A stretch of DNA of 26,514 nt. It comes from Chara braunii (lineage: Eukaryota; Streptophyta; Charophyceae; Charales; Characeae). Shown here piece after piece: positions 17,750-26,448 of this stretch (position 1 is its first letter; every line of letters begins with the position of its first letter). The stretch is taken from NCBI GenBank assembly GCA_003427395.1, contig BFEA01000108.1, forward strand, positions 2,480,904 through 2,507,417, in the 5' to 3' direction. The notes beneath the pieces are model-generated. The model saw only the letters and a program-made list of their open reading frames with translations. It searched no databases and was not told where the DNA came from. Made by a program: the position numbers and the translations under genes.

Positions 17750-17972
17750 TTGGGCGCGATGGTTCTCTACGGTGTCCATAAAAGAATGCTCACCCATCCT
17801 TTGTCGTCCGCCTTCAGCCTGACGCGTCGTCCCCGATACCCGCGGCATGAACCTGATATCTCAATCCCTCGATGTTGGCGAGGCCCTTCCTGGTAAATTT
17901 GGTAAATTCAGTATCCTCCAAGTGTTATCTTCAAGGAAGTAAAGGGCGGCGTAAGGCTGGAGCCGCCCAACA

Positions 17973-17976
17973 ACGG
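17973..17976. repeat. Target site duplication, right copy
   Basis: ACGG directly follows the right LTR and matches 2176-2179. Confidence 0.75.
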
Positions 17977-18105
17977 TTATACTCTGACATGCCTGTGATA
18001 TGCCCGCTCGAGCTTGGTTGTCGGAGCCGGGAAAGTGGGCCCAGTTCTAAAGTGTGGAAGGGATTACTGTGGTTGAGTTTGGGACTGCTGGGCCTGGGAC
18101 CCTGG

Positions 18106-18640
18106 GGATAAGTGGTTATGGGATGTGGAGGTTGACTCCGTTGCTCTTTGTGTGCTGCGCGATCGGACAGAGAAGTAGGCGGGCAGATGTAGAGATAGGT
18201 AGACAGACAGACAGGCAAGGAGGCAGAGGGACATACACAAGGACATATGGACAGACGGACAGACCGAAAACAGATAAACGAAGTGGCTAGGGGGAGTTAC
18301 ATTTGGTCTAGAAGTGATTACTGCATCAGCCTATGGATGTGGATATTGACGGCCTTGCGGTTCATGTGCGGCAGGATCAGACAGAGAAACAGACAGGCAA
18401 AGGTAGGGACAAGTAGCCTGCCAGGGAGGTAGGGAGACAGAGGGGCAGACAGCAGACAGAGACAGGCAAACAGATGAACAGGCAGACAAACGGACAGACA
18501 GACAGAGAGAAATAGACAGATAGACACAGGAAAAAGACAGATGGAGTGGCAAGGGGGGAGCACGATTGTTCGAGAAGCGATTGCTGCTTTCAGATTGCCA
18601 ATGGTCTTGTCAATGTGTTTACCGGGGGAGGGCGGGGGGG
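18106..18640. repeat. Composite repeat: diverged spacers plus CAGA/CAGG arrays
   Basis: Two arrays of the GACAGACAGGCAG type (about 18175-18280 and 18375-18545) alternate with diverged spacers of about 90 bases. The spacers at 18291-18375 and 18553-18640 begin alike (GAGTTACATTTGGTCTAGAAG and GAGCACGATTGTTCGAGAAG) at a spacing of about 263 bases. Similar GTGGC-AGGGGG sequences lie at the array/spacer joints (18283 and 18546). The open frames here are products of the repeat. Confidence 0.65.
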
Positions 18641-18663
18641 GAGATTTTGTGTCCCGATGCAGC

Positions 18664-18697
18664 GATAATGACCAGGCGTTCTATTCGGGTGAAAATG
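18664..18697. mobile_element. Half copy of the short inverted-repeat element
   Basis: GATAATGACCAGGCGTTCTATTCGGGTGAA closely matches one terminal repeat of 22974-23088 (one arm only). The other arm is not found nearby, so this is a truncated copy. Confidence 0.5.
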
Positions 18698-18918
18698 GAA
18701 GCTGTCTTTGCCTCTTTTGTCATCACGTCCAATCCGAACAAACTCGCAGAGTCTCCAATCAATTTGTTGGTTTAATCATCCTAGGGATAATCAAATTTGC
18801 ACTCATGGCTACCACCATGTCAACACGGCACGCTACCACGGAGTTATGTTTTGCTGCTACAGCTTCCTCTGTTGTAGTTCCAGTGCAGAAAATATAATAT
18901 AGTCTCTCCGACACTCAC

Positions 18919-19407
18919 CTCCTTTATTTCAAGCTCTTGCCCAATCAACCTCTCTCTCATCTCTTTCTGTGCTTCGTCACAGATGCCTGCATTCCTCCTC
19001 GCCAACCCTCGTCTCCTTCGCTTGCAAACAGACTCTCCTCGTCCCATTGTTTCACCTTCTTTTCCAGAGACATGCTCACATCCAGTCTTCCACGCCCGGA
19101 GTCCTCTTATTGTGTATTCGTGCACTGCATTGTTGGGAAATGATTGACCAGCAAACAGCCCCAGGGCATTCTGGACTTGCAACACCAACTGGGGGCGATC
19201 CACAAATTGTTGGCGAGCATCTGACACTCCATCCTGAGATCCGCGCCCACCCATCTCTGTGGTCTGTCTGGCTACAACTAATGTTCGGCTGCACATTCTT
19301 GAAATCAGACTCACTGTCTTCTTCAACTTGCATGCATGCAAACAGATGGGAAACCAACTGGCGCCAGGCGCCCACACAAAGCTCAGAGATATTACAGCCG
19401 AGAACAC
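18919..19407 (-). CDS. Possible exon of an unknown host gene
   Basis: The minus strand is open for 187 codons (18844-19407), the longest frame outside the retrotransposon. The part before 18919 has a coding-like, charged stretch (EAQKEMRERLIGQELEIKE). It ends at GAG followed by GTGAGT, a strong splice donor (intron from 18918 downward). No domain is recognised, and the acceptor and partner exons are not found. It may be a real internal or first exon, or chance. Confidence 0.25.
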
Positions 19408-20248
19408 AGTTCAGATGCAAACTCTCTTCAAACAGGCTATATGGCGCCCTGAGCGCCCAACTGCTCACTGCCGACACTGTATCCATCACCACTGTTCGCA
19501 CACACTCGACTCTGGATCACCCTGAATATCCCACACGCACTCGACTCGGTAACACACAGACACACACTACTCCCTAACACTAGCCATGGACTATGGCGCG
19601 CTATCTTCTTCACGGCCCGCTTCGACTTCGGGCATCTGCAGACCACCTCGCACAAGACGCCAGGGCAGTGCTTCCGCATGGCTCACTCAGGAATGAATGA
19701 ATGGCAGGACGCTGCCTCTTGATTTATACTTTGGTCGCTGGTCTGCCCCTTTTCCACCGGGCCCTTGGTGCACACAGGCCCACATGGTACTTGCCGACTG
19801 GACTAAGTGAGACTGGGACTGGGTACCGCTGACTAAGCAAGGTTGGACTCACCACTTGCCCACTTGCCTCTGGTCTGCTGTGAACAACGTTCGAAAGGCC
19901 ACTTCCGGACCTTCCGGAAGCCTACAGACTTGGCCTTTCGAAACTGTAACAGCTACAACCTTGACCTCTCAGGACTGTGGTAGCTACGACCTTGACCTTT
20001 CAGAATTGCGACAGCTGCGGCCTCTACACAACTATGACCCCTACTCGACAGACCTACAGTTCAAGACCTGACAGCTACATCGACCTATGACAGACAACAA
20101 CTGACTCCTAAAATGCAGGTCACGGGTTTAAACACACAGGAGTACCTTACACGGGTGAGGTGAGGTCTAGGGATCGAGCCCTGGGATCTGCATCTGCTAC
20201 TGCAAAGGTGAAAACCGTTTCATTCTACACCGCCCGCTGTGTACAGCG
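19408..20248. other. No gene recognised; contains a short tandem repeat
   Basis: There are scattered short frames without recognisable domains. A 31-bp repeat lies at 19929-20021. A tRNA B-box-like sequence (GGGATCGAGCCC, around 20168) stands alone without a fold or A box. Confidence 0.4.
19929..20021. repeat. 31-bp tandem repeat, 3 diverged copies
   Basis: The units at 19929-19959, 19960-19990 and 19991-20021 share CTTGACCTTTC, ACTG and AGCTAC at fixed positions. They differ at roughly a third of bases. Confidence 0.75.
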
Positions 20249-21196
20249 TCAGACTTCCTTGCAGTTGCCCTTCAGCTTGATGCTAATCTTCCCTGCCTCC
20301 GTCGTGACTTTCTTTGCTATACCTTTCGGCTGAAATTCGGAGAGCTGCCCGCGCTCTTCCGAAGGTGCAGGACTGAGTCTATGGAGCATCGCAGCATATG
20401 CAGGCGGCGGCTCGGAGAGTACATAAACCAGAGACAGGGCCTTACGTGCCGTTTTCCACGAAACGAAGACCAGCACCCACCAACAGGTGCTGCAGGGCAA
20501 CAACAGGGAGGAGCAAAACGCCCCACTCTGGGAGGCAGACCTGCAGACGCGCATAGGCAGGTGTTCTGTTTCGCCGCCGCCTGCATTGCATCGGGTTTCA
20601 ATTGTTGTCCATTTCGTGAGCAAGAGGATGAAAATTATACCAGGGAGGGTAGCTATACAATTGTGGTCCTGCAAATTGCAATCAGGGACCGCCAACTTGG
20701 ACTATGCAATGCTCAGGCAGGTGGGTGGTTTCATGCTCCATCCGGCATCCCTGCCTACATGGTACATGGACGTGGCCATTATATGGTCATTGTACTTGCC
20801 TCTGACCACTGGGAGCGCTGGGACACCGTCACGATGTTCCATGCCATGACTGATATCACTCATTTCTTATGTAGCGATGCTATTTTCTTGCTGCAGCAAA
20901 CTGGCCACCCACTCCTTCATCCCTGAAGATAATTTCTCTGCCCCTGTGCCACAACAGGACAATGTTCAGCATTCCGTGACTTTGTCATTTGCACAGCTAC
21001 AAACGCTGTTACACTCGGCTGCAGCCGTCATCGACTCGGCCACAAACACTACAATGACATGGTTTGCGGCATCGATGTGTGCGGAGGAGTGTCCCTTTTT
21101 TCTGCATCCATGTGTTATGTGCCCTGCAACACGTGTGTGCAGAGGACTGTCCCTCCGTTCCTGACTGCAGGCGCTCTCCGAGGCTGGATTCTTTAA
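20249..21196. other. Unresolved region with overlapping open frames
   Basis: Open frames exist on both strands (minus 20249-20695, 148 codons; plus 20381-20926, 181 codons). Neither shows a domain I know. The minus frame ends with a lysine-rich stretch (GIAKKVTTEAGKISIKLKGN) and the plus frame has FHAPSGIPAYMVHGRGHYMV. One of them may be an exon, but I cannot choose. Confidence 0.25.
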
Positions 21197-21268
21197 GTCC
21201 ATTTTGCTGCCATTGTTGTTATACGGAATGCACCATTAAAGGTCTTTTGTGGTGCTCGTTCTTCGTTC

Positions 21269-21442
21269 ATGTTGGCCTGCAATCGACATGGCATTTGTCG
21301 GGAGTGTTCGGTGGGCATGCTCAATGCCAGCTGTCGTTGGGCTCGTCGTACTGAGAATGCTCAGCGAGGTCTTCGATGTCGTCGTCCATCTCATCCTTAC
21401 AACTTATGTCCTCGCTGTCGTAAAGGACAGACTGACTCCTGA
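21269..21442 (+). CDS. Small Cys/His-rich ORF, RING-like or zinc-ribbon fragment
   Basis: From ATG 21269 to TGA 21440-21442 this is a 57-codon frame; the frame is open further upstream to 21197. It has C4-x2-H7-x2-C10-x2-C13 (CNRHGICRECS), C22, C37, H42 and C47-x2-C50 (CPRCRKG). The spacing at both ends suits a zinc-binding domain of the RING or zinc-ribbon sort, with a basic arginine-rich middle. It could be the last exon of a gene whose upstream exons are not found, or a fragment of a transposon protein. No exact family can be given. Confidence 0.3.
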   Translation: MLACNRHGICRECSVGMLNASCRWARRTENAQRGLRCRRPSHPYNLCPRCRKGQTDS

Positions 21443-21991
21443 GCTTTGTCGTATCTTTTCGTATGCGTTCATCTTCATTCCACACTTCTTAGCTTCGCTT
21501 CGTCTTTCTTCGCCTTGTCTTCTTTCCATCTGGTTATCTCCTCTTGCTTTACTCTCCCTCTTTTTCACAGCGCACAAGTGGGCTGTTATGGCACATGGCG
21601 ATGCGGGCAGCTTGCGCTCAACTTCTTCAACGTGGCAAGCCTTGTACGTTTAAAGGGGGAGCCAAAAGAATCAATGATCAAAGAGGCAAGAGTAAGGAAA
21701 GAAAAGGTAGAACTCCGTAGGAAAAGGCAAAAGAAAGGTTCCAGTGTGCTTCTTCACGTTTGTCTTGTATGTTTCTATCATTTGGTTTGCAAAGCGCGCT
21801 GTTTTTGTTGATACGTATTCGGCGAAAAAAAAAAAAAAGAAGATATGAGACAATGTATACGAACTACTTGAGTTAACCTTCAATAATTCCAATAGTGGCA
21901 ATGGAAAAAAAAAAAAGAAGGATTGTTGCATATTCTTCGGAAGCTCACCTGAATTTGATCACTAGTGGCGATTCTTGGGAAGCCCTTAGTT
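21443..21991. other. No gene recognised; A-runs
   Basis: The region contains A13-14 runs near 21825 and 21905 and a lysine/arginine-rich plus frame ending at 21811. A segment around 21590-21700 is open in more than one frame, but I recognise no domain. Confidence 0.35.
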
Positions 21992-22424
21992 GGGCGGCCA
22001 TTAGGTCATGTATTTCACCGAAACACGTGGCTCTGTATTTGGAGTGTTGGACATGGGGTTCATCGCAATCCCACAAGGGGAGAGAGACTGACAGACAGGC
22101 AGGCAGGCTAGCAGGCAGGCAGACAGGAAGATTCAAGCAGGCAGGCTGGGAGACAGGCAAGGTAGGCAGGCAGGGCAGAAAGACAGGTAGGCAGTTAGGG
22201 AAGACAGACAGGTAGGCAGGCAGGGAAGACAGACAGACATACAAGAAAAAAAACATTTTAGTCGGGTGGCCATTAGGTCACACATGGCTTTGTATCTCGA
22301 ATGTTGGACATGGGGCTCATCATAATCCTGCAAGGGGTGAGTGACTAACAGAGGCAGGCAGGCAGGCAGGCAGACAAGCGGATTCAGGCAGGCAGGTTGG
22401 GCAAACAGACAGGTAGGCAGGCAG

Positions 22425-22456
<32 letters not shown>

Positions 22457-22683
22457 TACAGACAGACAGACAGACAGACAGGCAGGAGAAAAAAGCTTCG
22501 TCGGGCGGCCATTAGGTTACGTATTCCACGGAGACACAGGGCCGTATCTCGAGTGTAGCCCATCGCAATCCCGCAAAGGGAGAGAAGCAGACAGGCAGGC
22601 AGGCAGGCAGATTCAGGCAAGCAGGCTGGACCGAAAGACGAGTAGGCAGGCAGGGCAGACAGACAGACAGGCAGAAGGGAAAA
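21992..22683. repeat. Three-unit composite repeat with CAGA/CAGG arrays
   Basis: Three units start at about 21992, 22261 and 22499. Each has a unique part of about 90 bases (GGGCGGCCATTAGGTCATGT, a GTATTTGGAGTGTTGGACATGG-like middle, CATCGCAATCCC), then a GACA/GGCA array, then a short A-run. Their order is the same, and divergence is mostly in the arrays. It is a satellite-like tandem triplication of a microsatellite and its spacer. Confidence 0.8.
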
Positions 22684-22863
22684 AAAACGATCCATAGCAA
22701 TATTTGGTGTCGCTCGCTAAATTGAAAATTCTGTTGTTAATAAGATTTGTAAGTCGGTTGTTCCCCGTTTGAAACAGAATTAATAAAATACCTAAAATCA
22801 CGAAAACCGCCCCAAGTAAAGTAAATACGAAAAACTGATATGCTGCTCGTATTTTTCTACGGC
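22684..22863 (-). pseudogene. nad4: Nuclear fragment of mitochondrial nad4 (NUMT)
   Basis: This AT-rich island within the GACA arrays translates on the minus strand to KIRAAYQFFVFTLLGAVF followed by LILFQTG. That is a well conserved transmembrane part of NADH dehydrogenase subunit 4 of respiratory complex I. After FQTG the match moves to another frame (TDLQILLTTEF) because of about one extra base near 22775. A further small insertion precedes SERHQILLWIVFF. Two frame breaks, the lack of the rest of the gene and the nuclear repeat setting make it a NUMT. It starts right after an A-run, where the next composite unit would have begun. Confidence 0.88.
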
Positions 22864-22973
22864 AGACAGACAGACACATGCAGACAGACAGAGAGACAGG
22901 TAGGCACGTAGGCAGGGCAGACAGACAGGCAGGCACCTGGGGAGGTCAGACAGACAGGCAGGCAGCCAGGGAG
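22864..22973. repeat. CAGA/CAGG microsatellite between nad4 fragment and MITE
   Basis: The array is built of GCAGACAGACAGACAC, GGCAGGCA and similar, with an internal near-duplication of GGCAGACAGACAGGCAGGCA around 22915-22970. Confidence 0.85.
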
Positions 22974-23088
22974 CTACCTGTCTTCGCCCGAATAGAACGC
23001 CCGGTCCTTATCGCTGTATCTAGACTTAAAGTTGCGCAAAATATGGTTATTATAATGACCGGGCGCTCTATTCGGGTGAAGACGGTAG
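22974..23088. mobile_element. Short inverted-repeat (MITE-like) element, best copy
   Basis: This 115-base element has terminal inverted repeats of about 35 bases: CTACCTGTCTTCGCCCGAAT and onward at the left, and the complement of ATTCGGGTGAAGACGGTAG at the right. The two arms share CGAATAGA, CGCCCGGTC. The centre has GTATCTAGACTTAAAGTTGCG. It sits inside the GACA microsatellite, which flanks it on both sides. A diverged inverted copy is at 299-406. Confidence 0.75.
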
Positions 23089-23155
23089 GCAGACAGGCAA
23101 ACAGACGGATGAACAGGTAGTTACAGACAGTTGTAGAGACAGATAAACAGACTGA
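23089..23155. repeat. Degenerate GACA microsatellite
   Basis: This is a continuation of the CAGACAGGCAAACAGACGGATG type array beyond the MITE. Confidence 0.7.
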
Positions 23156-23583
23156 AAAATCGGTGTTCGGATTCTGGAGCCGATTACGGGAAAGTCGACT
23201 CAATGGTTCTGAGTGTTTCTTGAAGGTGGCTGCGTTTCTCGGACAGGGTTGGTTTTATACTTGGTGATGCGTCGGGCTAGCATCTTGGGCCCTCATTTTT
23301 GGGCCTCTCCTTCACGATCAAGATTTCTTAGCTGAATGGTTCACGTTTCCAGTGAGCGTTATGTCGGTTGTGTGCAATTCGGAGGTCGTATGGAGATGAG
23401 TGAAGATAGTGTCGTGAATGTTTCAGTCATTGAGTTTTGTAGCGTTGTGGAGGTGGAGCACGGTTGTGCCTGTTTTTGAGGCCTGTTCTGGTTTATTAGT
23501 GGATGCGCGCTGAGGGACAAAGGAATCATTGACTCATAAACTCGTTGCATTTGATATTGTTGGTCCTTTAGGGATTGGAAGGT
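23156..23583. other. No gene recognised
   Basis: Short frames only. No domain, repeat or RNA could be recognised. Confidence 0.4.
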
Positions 23584-23700
23584 CTTTTTTCTTTTTTTTT
23601 TTACACTTCCGCAATGTATGCGTGTCATTCTTGCGCAGGGGCCATGCGAATCTTCATTTTCTGTCTATCGTTCCAATTTTAACAGATGTGGCAAAAGACA
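23584..23700 (-). pseudogene. U6 snRNA retropseudogene with poly(A) tail
   Basis: The minus strand contains AAAATTGGAACGATAGACAG, CGCATGGCCCCTGCGCAAG and AATGACACGCA in U6 order and spacing. The invariant ACAGAGA box is altered (ACAGAAAATG with extra bases). A functional U6 gene ends with a T run that stops RNA polymerase III; here the U6-like 3' end is followed by A11 and an A-rich tail (plus-strand T run 23585-23602). That is the signature of reverse transcription and LINE-type integration. U6 is the catalytic snRNA of the spliceosome; this copy is very probably nonfunctional. The 5' end is diverged and its exact limit uncertain. Confidence 0.85.
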
Positions 23701-23712
23701 AGGAGGACCTTT

Positions 23713-24787
23713 TGTTCTGCATTCGATATCATGACTATTATCGTCCATCCTCTGGATCCTTCAACGTCCATGTTGGTATATATGGTGTCCTTCATGTCTT
23801 TACTTCATCTCTCCCCGCCCCTCCCTCCCCCCCCCGCTCCCCTTTGCTTCCCTCCTTTTCCATCTCCGTCATTACTATCTATACCTGCGAGATACCTTAA
23901 TTCCAGTTGCGGGATGGTTGTAGTCGTCTTGAAACACGGTATTGGTGTGTGTGAGTGCTTCCGTGCTTTGGTGTCTATGGTGTCTTGGCTTAAAGCGCCA
24001 GTACATGGCCCCAGCCTTGTAGAAATTTGTTCGTCGGGCCTACCGGACCATAATGGCTCGCAGCGCCAGCCAAAGAAAAGAAAAAAAGTGTGTGGCTGGT
24101 TGTTCAGAAAACCTTGGCGTGGCGTGCACTGCAGTGGGTCTACCGGTGGGGTTTAGTGCCACGGCGAGGCCTGCCATGTGAAAAAGGCGCATAATTAGGA
24201 TGAAAGGCAGAATCGGGGAGCACTTCCAGGCTTTGGTGTATGTGGTGTCTTGGCTCATACCGCCACTGCCTTTCACAGTGTTGGGAAAAGTGGGAAGATA
24301 ACCTTATGCCGCATTCATTGGGGACTGCGCCCGACGGATAATGTCATCGGCGGCGGCTGTTCCGCTTCGGCCGGCCGGACGGGGACCCTCGCGCCGGTCC
24401 GATGTACGTGAAAGGTAGTGGTCTGTTAATGACAGCAGCCCCAGGCCTGCCATCCGAAAGGTGTAGAACCTTGCTCCTAATCAGACTCGACCGGACGGAA
24501 GACAGAAAATTGGGCAAACCTTCCTCTCTCACATCATAGCTGTTGCCGTTGAAACATCGAAGTAAAAAGTAATTTCAAGAGCACAGTGTTTGAACATCAT
24601 CGCTGAGGCGGCAGGGTCATTTTTATTTTTATTTTTAAATCAATCACAAAACAGATGCCCAGCACAAAGATGCAGCTTCCACCCTTCCACCTCACAGACT
24701 GACGGATCAAGCATGGCGTGGCTGGCAGGGACTTGCTGAGGAGGAGGGTTTTGCGGGAGCGAGAGGTGGAAGAGCGCTGCGCAAGGT

Positions 24788-24790
<3 letters not shown>
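23713..24790. other. No gene recognised; contains a diverged direct repeat
   Basis: The segments 23951-24008 and 24223-24278 resemble each other (CTTTGGTGTCTATGGTGTCTTGGCT and its partner). They are about 270 bases apart, so the region includes a diverged tandem duplication. At 23990 TTAA is followed by AGCGCCAGTACATGGCCCC, which resembles the left end of the TTAA element at 26000, but no matching right end is clear. Confidence 0.4.

Positions 24791-24842
<52 letters not shown>
24790..24842. repeat. AG dinucleotide microsatellite
   Basis: About 26 perfect AG units. The open frames crossing it are repeat products. Confidence 0.98.
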
Positions 24843-24846
<4 letters not shown>

Positions 24847-24970
24847 GCACTGAGGCAACCACTTGGCTTATCAAATGGTCATCTGATGCGGGAAGATGCA
24901 ATGCCCTGTAGCCGTTCAATACGAGTGTATGGCTGTCTTGGTGGAGTTGGTGGGGGCTTTGTTGGATGGC

Positions 24971-25175
24971 CTCTCTGCTTTCTTTACTATGGTAAATAGG
25001 CTTTCTTACCCCTCTCTGCTTTCTTTACTATGGTAAATAGGCTTTCTTACCCCTCTCTGCTTTCTTTACTACGGTAAATAGGCTTTCTTACCCCTCTCTG
25101 CTTTCTTTACTATGGTAAATAGGCTTTCTTACCCCTCGCTGCTTTCTTTACTATGGTAAATAGGCTTTCTTACCC
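24971..25175. repeat. 41-bp tandem repeat, 5 copies
   Basis: Five nearly identical 41-base units begin CTCTCTGCTTTCTTTACTAT and continue through GGTAAATAGGCTTTC. Only isolated single-base differences are seen (for example C for T near 25072), so the array is young or homogenised. There are no spacers, so it is not a CRISPR array. Confidence 0.97.
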
Positions 25176-25995
25176 CTCTACTTGTTTAGTATTATGGGTC
25201 ATTCCCCCTAATCAAACCCTCTTACGGTATTCTTGCCTAGTTCTACCTTTTTTGCTCGATAGTGTTCTAACCTGCATTCTTGTCAGTGTGTCACTGTGAA
25301 GAATGGACTGTCACCTTACTCACTGGAATTTCAATGGACTCATGCGGCCAGCCTCATATGCCCTAATGCTGCTATTCACATATCGTGGCCGTCTGGATTT
25401 TTTTCAGGAGAGTGTGCGCGAACGTAGACTGTTGGAATGAAAATCTGGCAAGTCCTTTTTTGAATGCGGTCTTTTCTGTCCCACATAAACACAGGACAAT
25501 TGGTGGTTGCCAGACTAATGCTGACTCCCTTGGTCTTTTCGATTCTCGTTCTGTAGTACTCTTGCCTTGTACTAAGTTTATAGTATTCATAATTCAGTAC
25601 CATGTTGTTCTGGCCGATGAGCGATGGGATCTTTTCCAATGCCTCTCAAACGTGTAGGCCATCGCGGAACTACCAGTTGTATGCATGCTTGTATGCATGC
25701 AAGAAATGTGTGTGTGTGTGTGTGTGATGCTGTGTGTGTGGGGGGGGGGGTCGTGCAGTATCTTTATGTAAGCGAGGGAGCAGGGGGGGTAAGATGCAAG
25801 GGGATTGAATTGTAGAAGTGGGCATCTCTCAGGGGAACCTCATATATTTCTACTGGATCTTTTCTGTTGTATTGAGTCAAAGCACATGCTCAGCTAGTAG
25901 TGTTGGCACTTGTCGAGACCTTCTGAGTTTGAGCCTTAAAGTTGTGAGGGAGTAATCGTGAGCATACTGGATGGGCAGAGAGATGGGCGGAGTGC
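25176..25995. other. No gene recognised; TG and G runs
   Basis: Short frames only. A (TG)n stretch with a G10 run lies at about 25705-25752, next to two TGCATGC-type palindromes around 25680-25702. Confidence 0.4.
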
Positions 25996-26149
25996 TTAAA
26001 CCGCCCGTACTTGCCCCAGCTATCTGCGGTGGGAAAAAAAATTAAAAAGTTGAGTACGAACGTTCTGGGCGCTCCTGTAGTGGCCCGTACATTTCCTAAA
26101 ATTGTGGCGCGTTAACGGGCACGAGTTCAGGAAAGTACTGGTGGTTTAA
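25996..26149. mobile_element. 146-bp TTAA-flanked inverted-repeat element
   Basis: TTAA at 25996-25999 and 26146-26149 flank an element whose ends are ACCGCCCGTACTTGCC (26000) and, on the other strand, ACCACCAGTACTTTCC (26145). Thirteen or so of 16 terminal bases agree. The ends resemble those of 533-1297 (ACCACTAGTACCTCCG), so both belong to one family with a TTAA target. It has no coding capacity. Confidence 0.62.
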
Positions 26150-26239
26150 TGTAGTCATGTAATACAATATAGGCACCGCAGAGTGGTGTCCATTTTTTTT
26201 TTTTTTTGACAGTTTTTTCTTTTTTGCATGGAGGATTAT

Positions 26240-26448
26240 CACTCTTATAATCTCATTACATTTTGCAGGGAATGATTCATATGACCGTTTCCTTTTTTAT
26301 GGTTTGTGTTTCGCCGATGGCATTGAAATTTTTGTCTGCCCATCGCCTTCTGGTGGCCTGATTCAGGTTCGCGAACAACATGGCCTAGGGTCTTTCGGTG
26401 GGGAGGATGTACCATGGCTGCCTCTGCTGCTGCTTTCAGTGCGTGGGT
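26240..26448 (+). other. Open frame at the right edge, possible exon
   Basis: After TTTTGCAG (26262-26269, a possible splice acceptor) the plus strand is open to a TGA at 26446-26448. It reads FLFYGLCFADGIEIFVCPS and later VREQHGLGSFGGEDVPWL. There is no start codon at its head, so it would have to be a last exon. No domain is recognised, and a 70-codon frame runs on the opposite strand. Confidence 0.2.

Larger units (their letters stand above)
2180..17972 (-). mobile_element. Full-length Ty3/gypsy-type LTR retrotransposon, inactive
   Basis: The element is about 15.8 kb and lies on the minus strand, with paired LTRs at 2180-4355 and 15594-17972. The LTR ends are TG...CA, the target duplication is CCGT, a tRNA-Asp-type primer-binding site adjoins the 5' LTR and a G-rich polypurine tract adjoins the 3' LTR. 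The domain order gag, protease, reverse transcriptase, RNase H, integrase places it in Ty3/gypsy (Metaviridae). The integrase carries a GPY motif and no chromodomain is visible. About 4 kb of small ORFs precede gag, which is unusual. Frameshifts, nonsense codons and a lost catalytic aspartate make this copy defective. By eye the LTRs differ by about 20 substitutions over their first 330 aligned bases, so the insertion is not recent. Confidence 0.95.
15594..17972 (-). repeat. 5' LTR of the retrotransposon
   Basis: In element orientation it begins TGTTGGGCGG and ends CCGATCAACA, adjacent to the primer-binding site. It is about 200 bases longer than the 3' LTR, mostly because of a segment at 15968-16091 and differing repeat numbers. 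It carries the U3 promoter, two minisatellites and a long presumed R-U5. Confidence 0.94.

Noticed and set aside
20160-20180. tRNA or tRNA-derived SINE (B-box-like GGGATCGAGCCC)
   Set aside because: No A box, no acceptor stem and no cloverleaf could be drawn around it.
21945-22936. Cys/Leu/Pro/Ser-rich ORFs over the GACA arrays (also at 18064-18563)
   Set aside because: Microsatellite translations (CLSVCLPAC repeats), not genes; only the nad4-like part at 22684-22863 carries real homology.
23990-24150. Third TTAA transposon copy
   Set aside because: The left end resembles the family, but no right inverted terminus with TTAA could be found.
24718-24999. 93-codon ORF across the AG repeat and its minus-strand counterparts
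   Set aside because: Arg-Glu and Ser-Leu repeats are the direct translation of the dinucleotide microsatellite.
24971-25175. CRISPR-like regular array
   Set aside because: The 41-bp units are directly adjacent without unique spacers, and the DNA is eukaryotic.
25680-25702. Regulatory RY (CATGCATG-type) element
   Set aside because: TGCATGC palindromes occur next to a TG repeat with no gene downstream, so there is nothing to regulate that I can identify.
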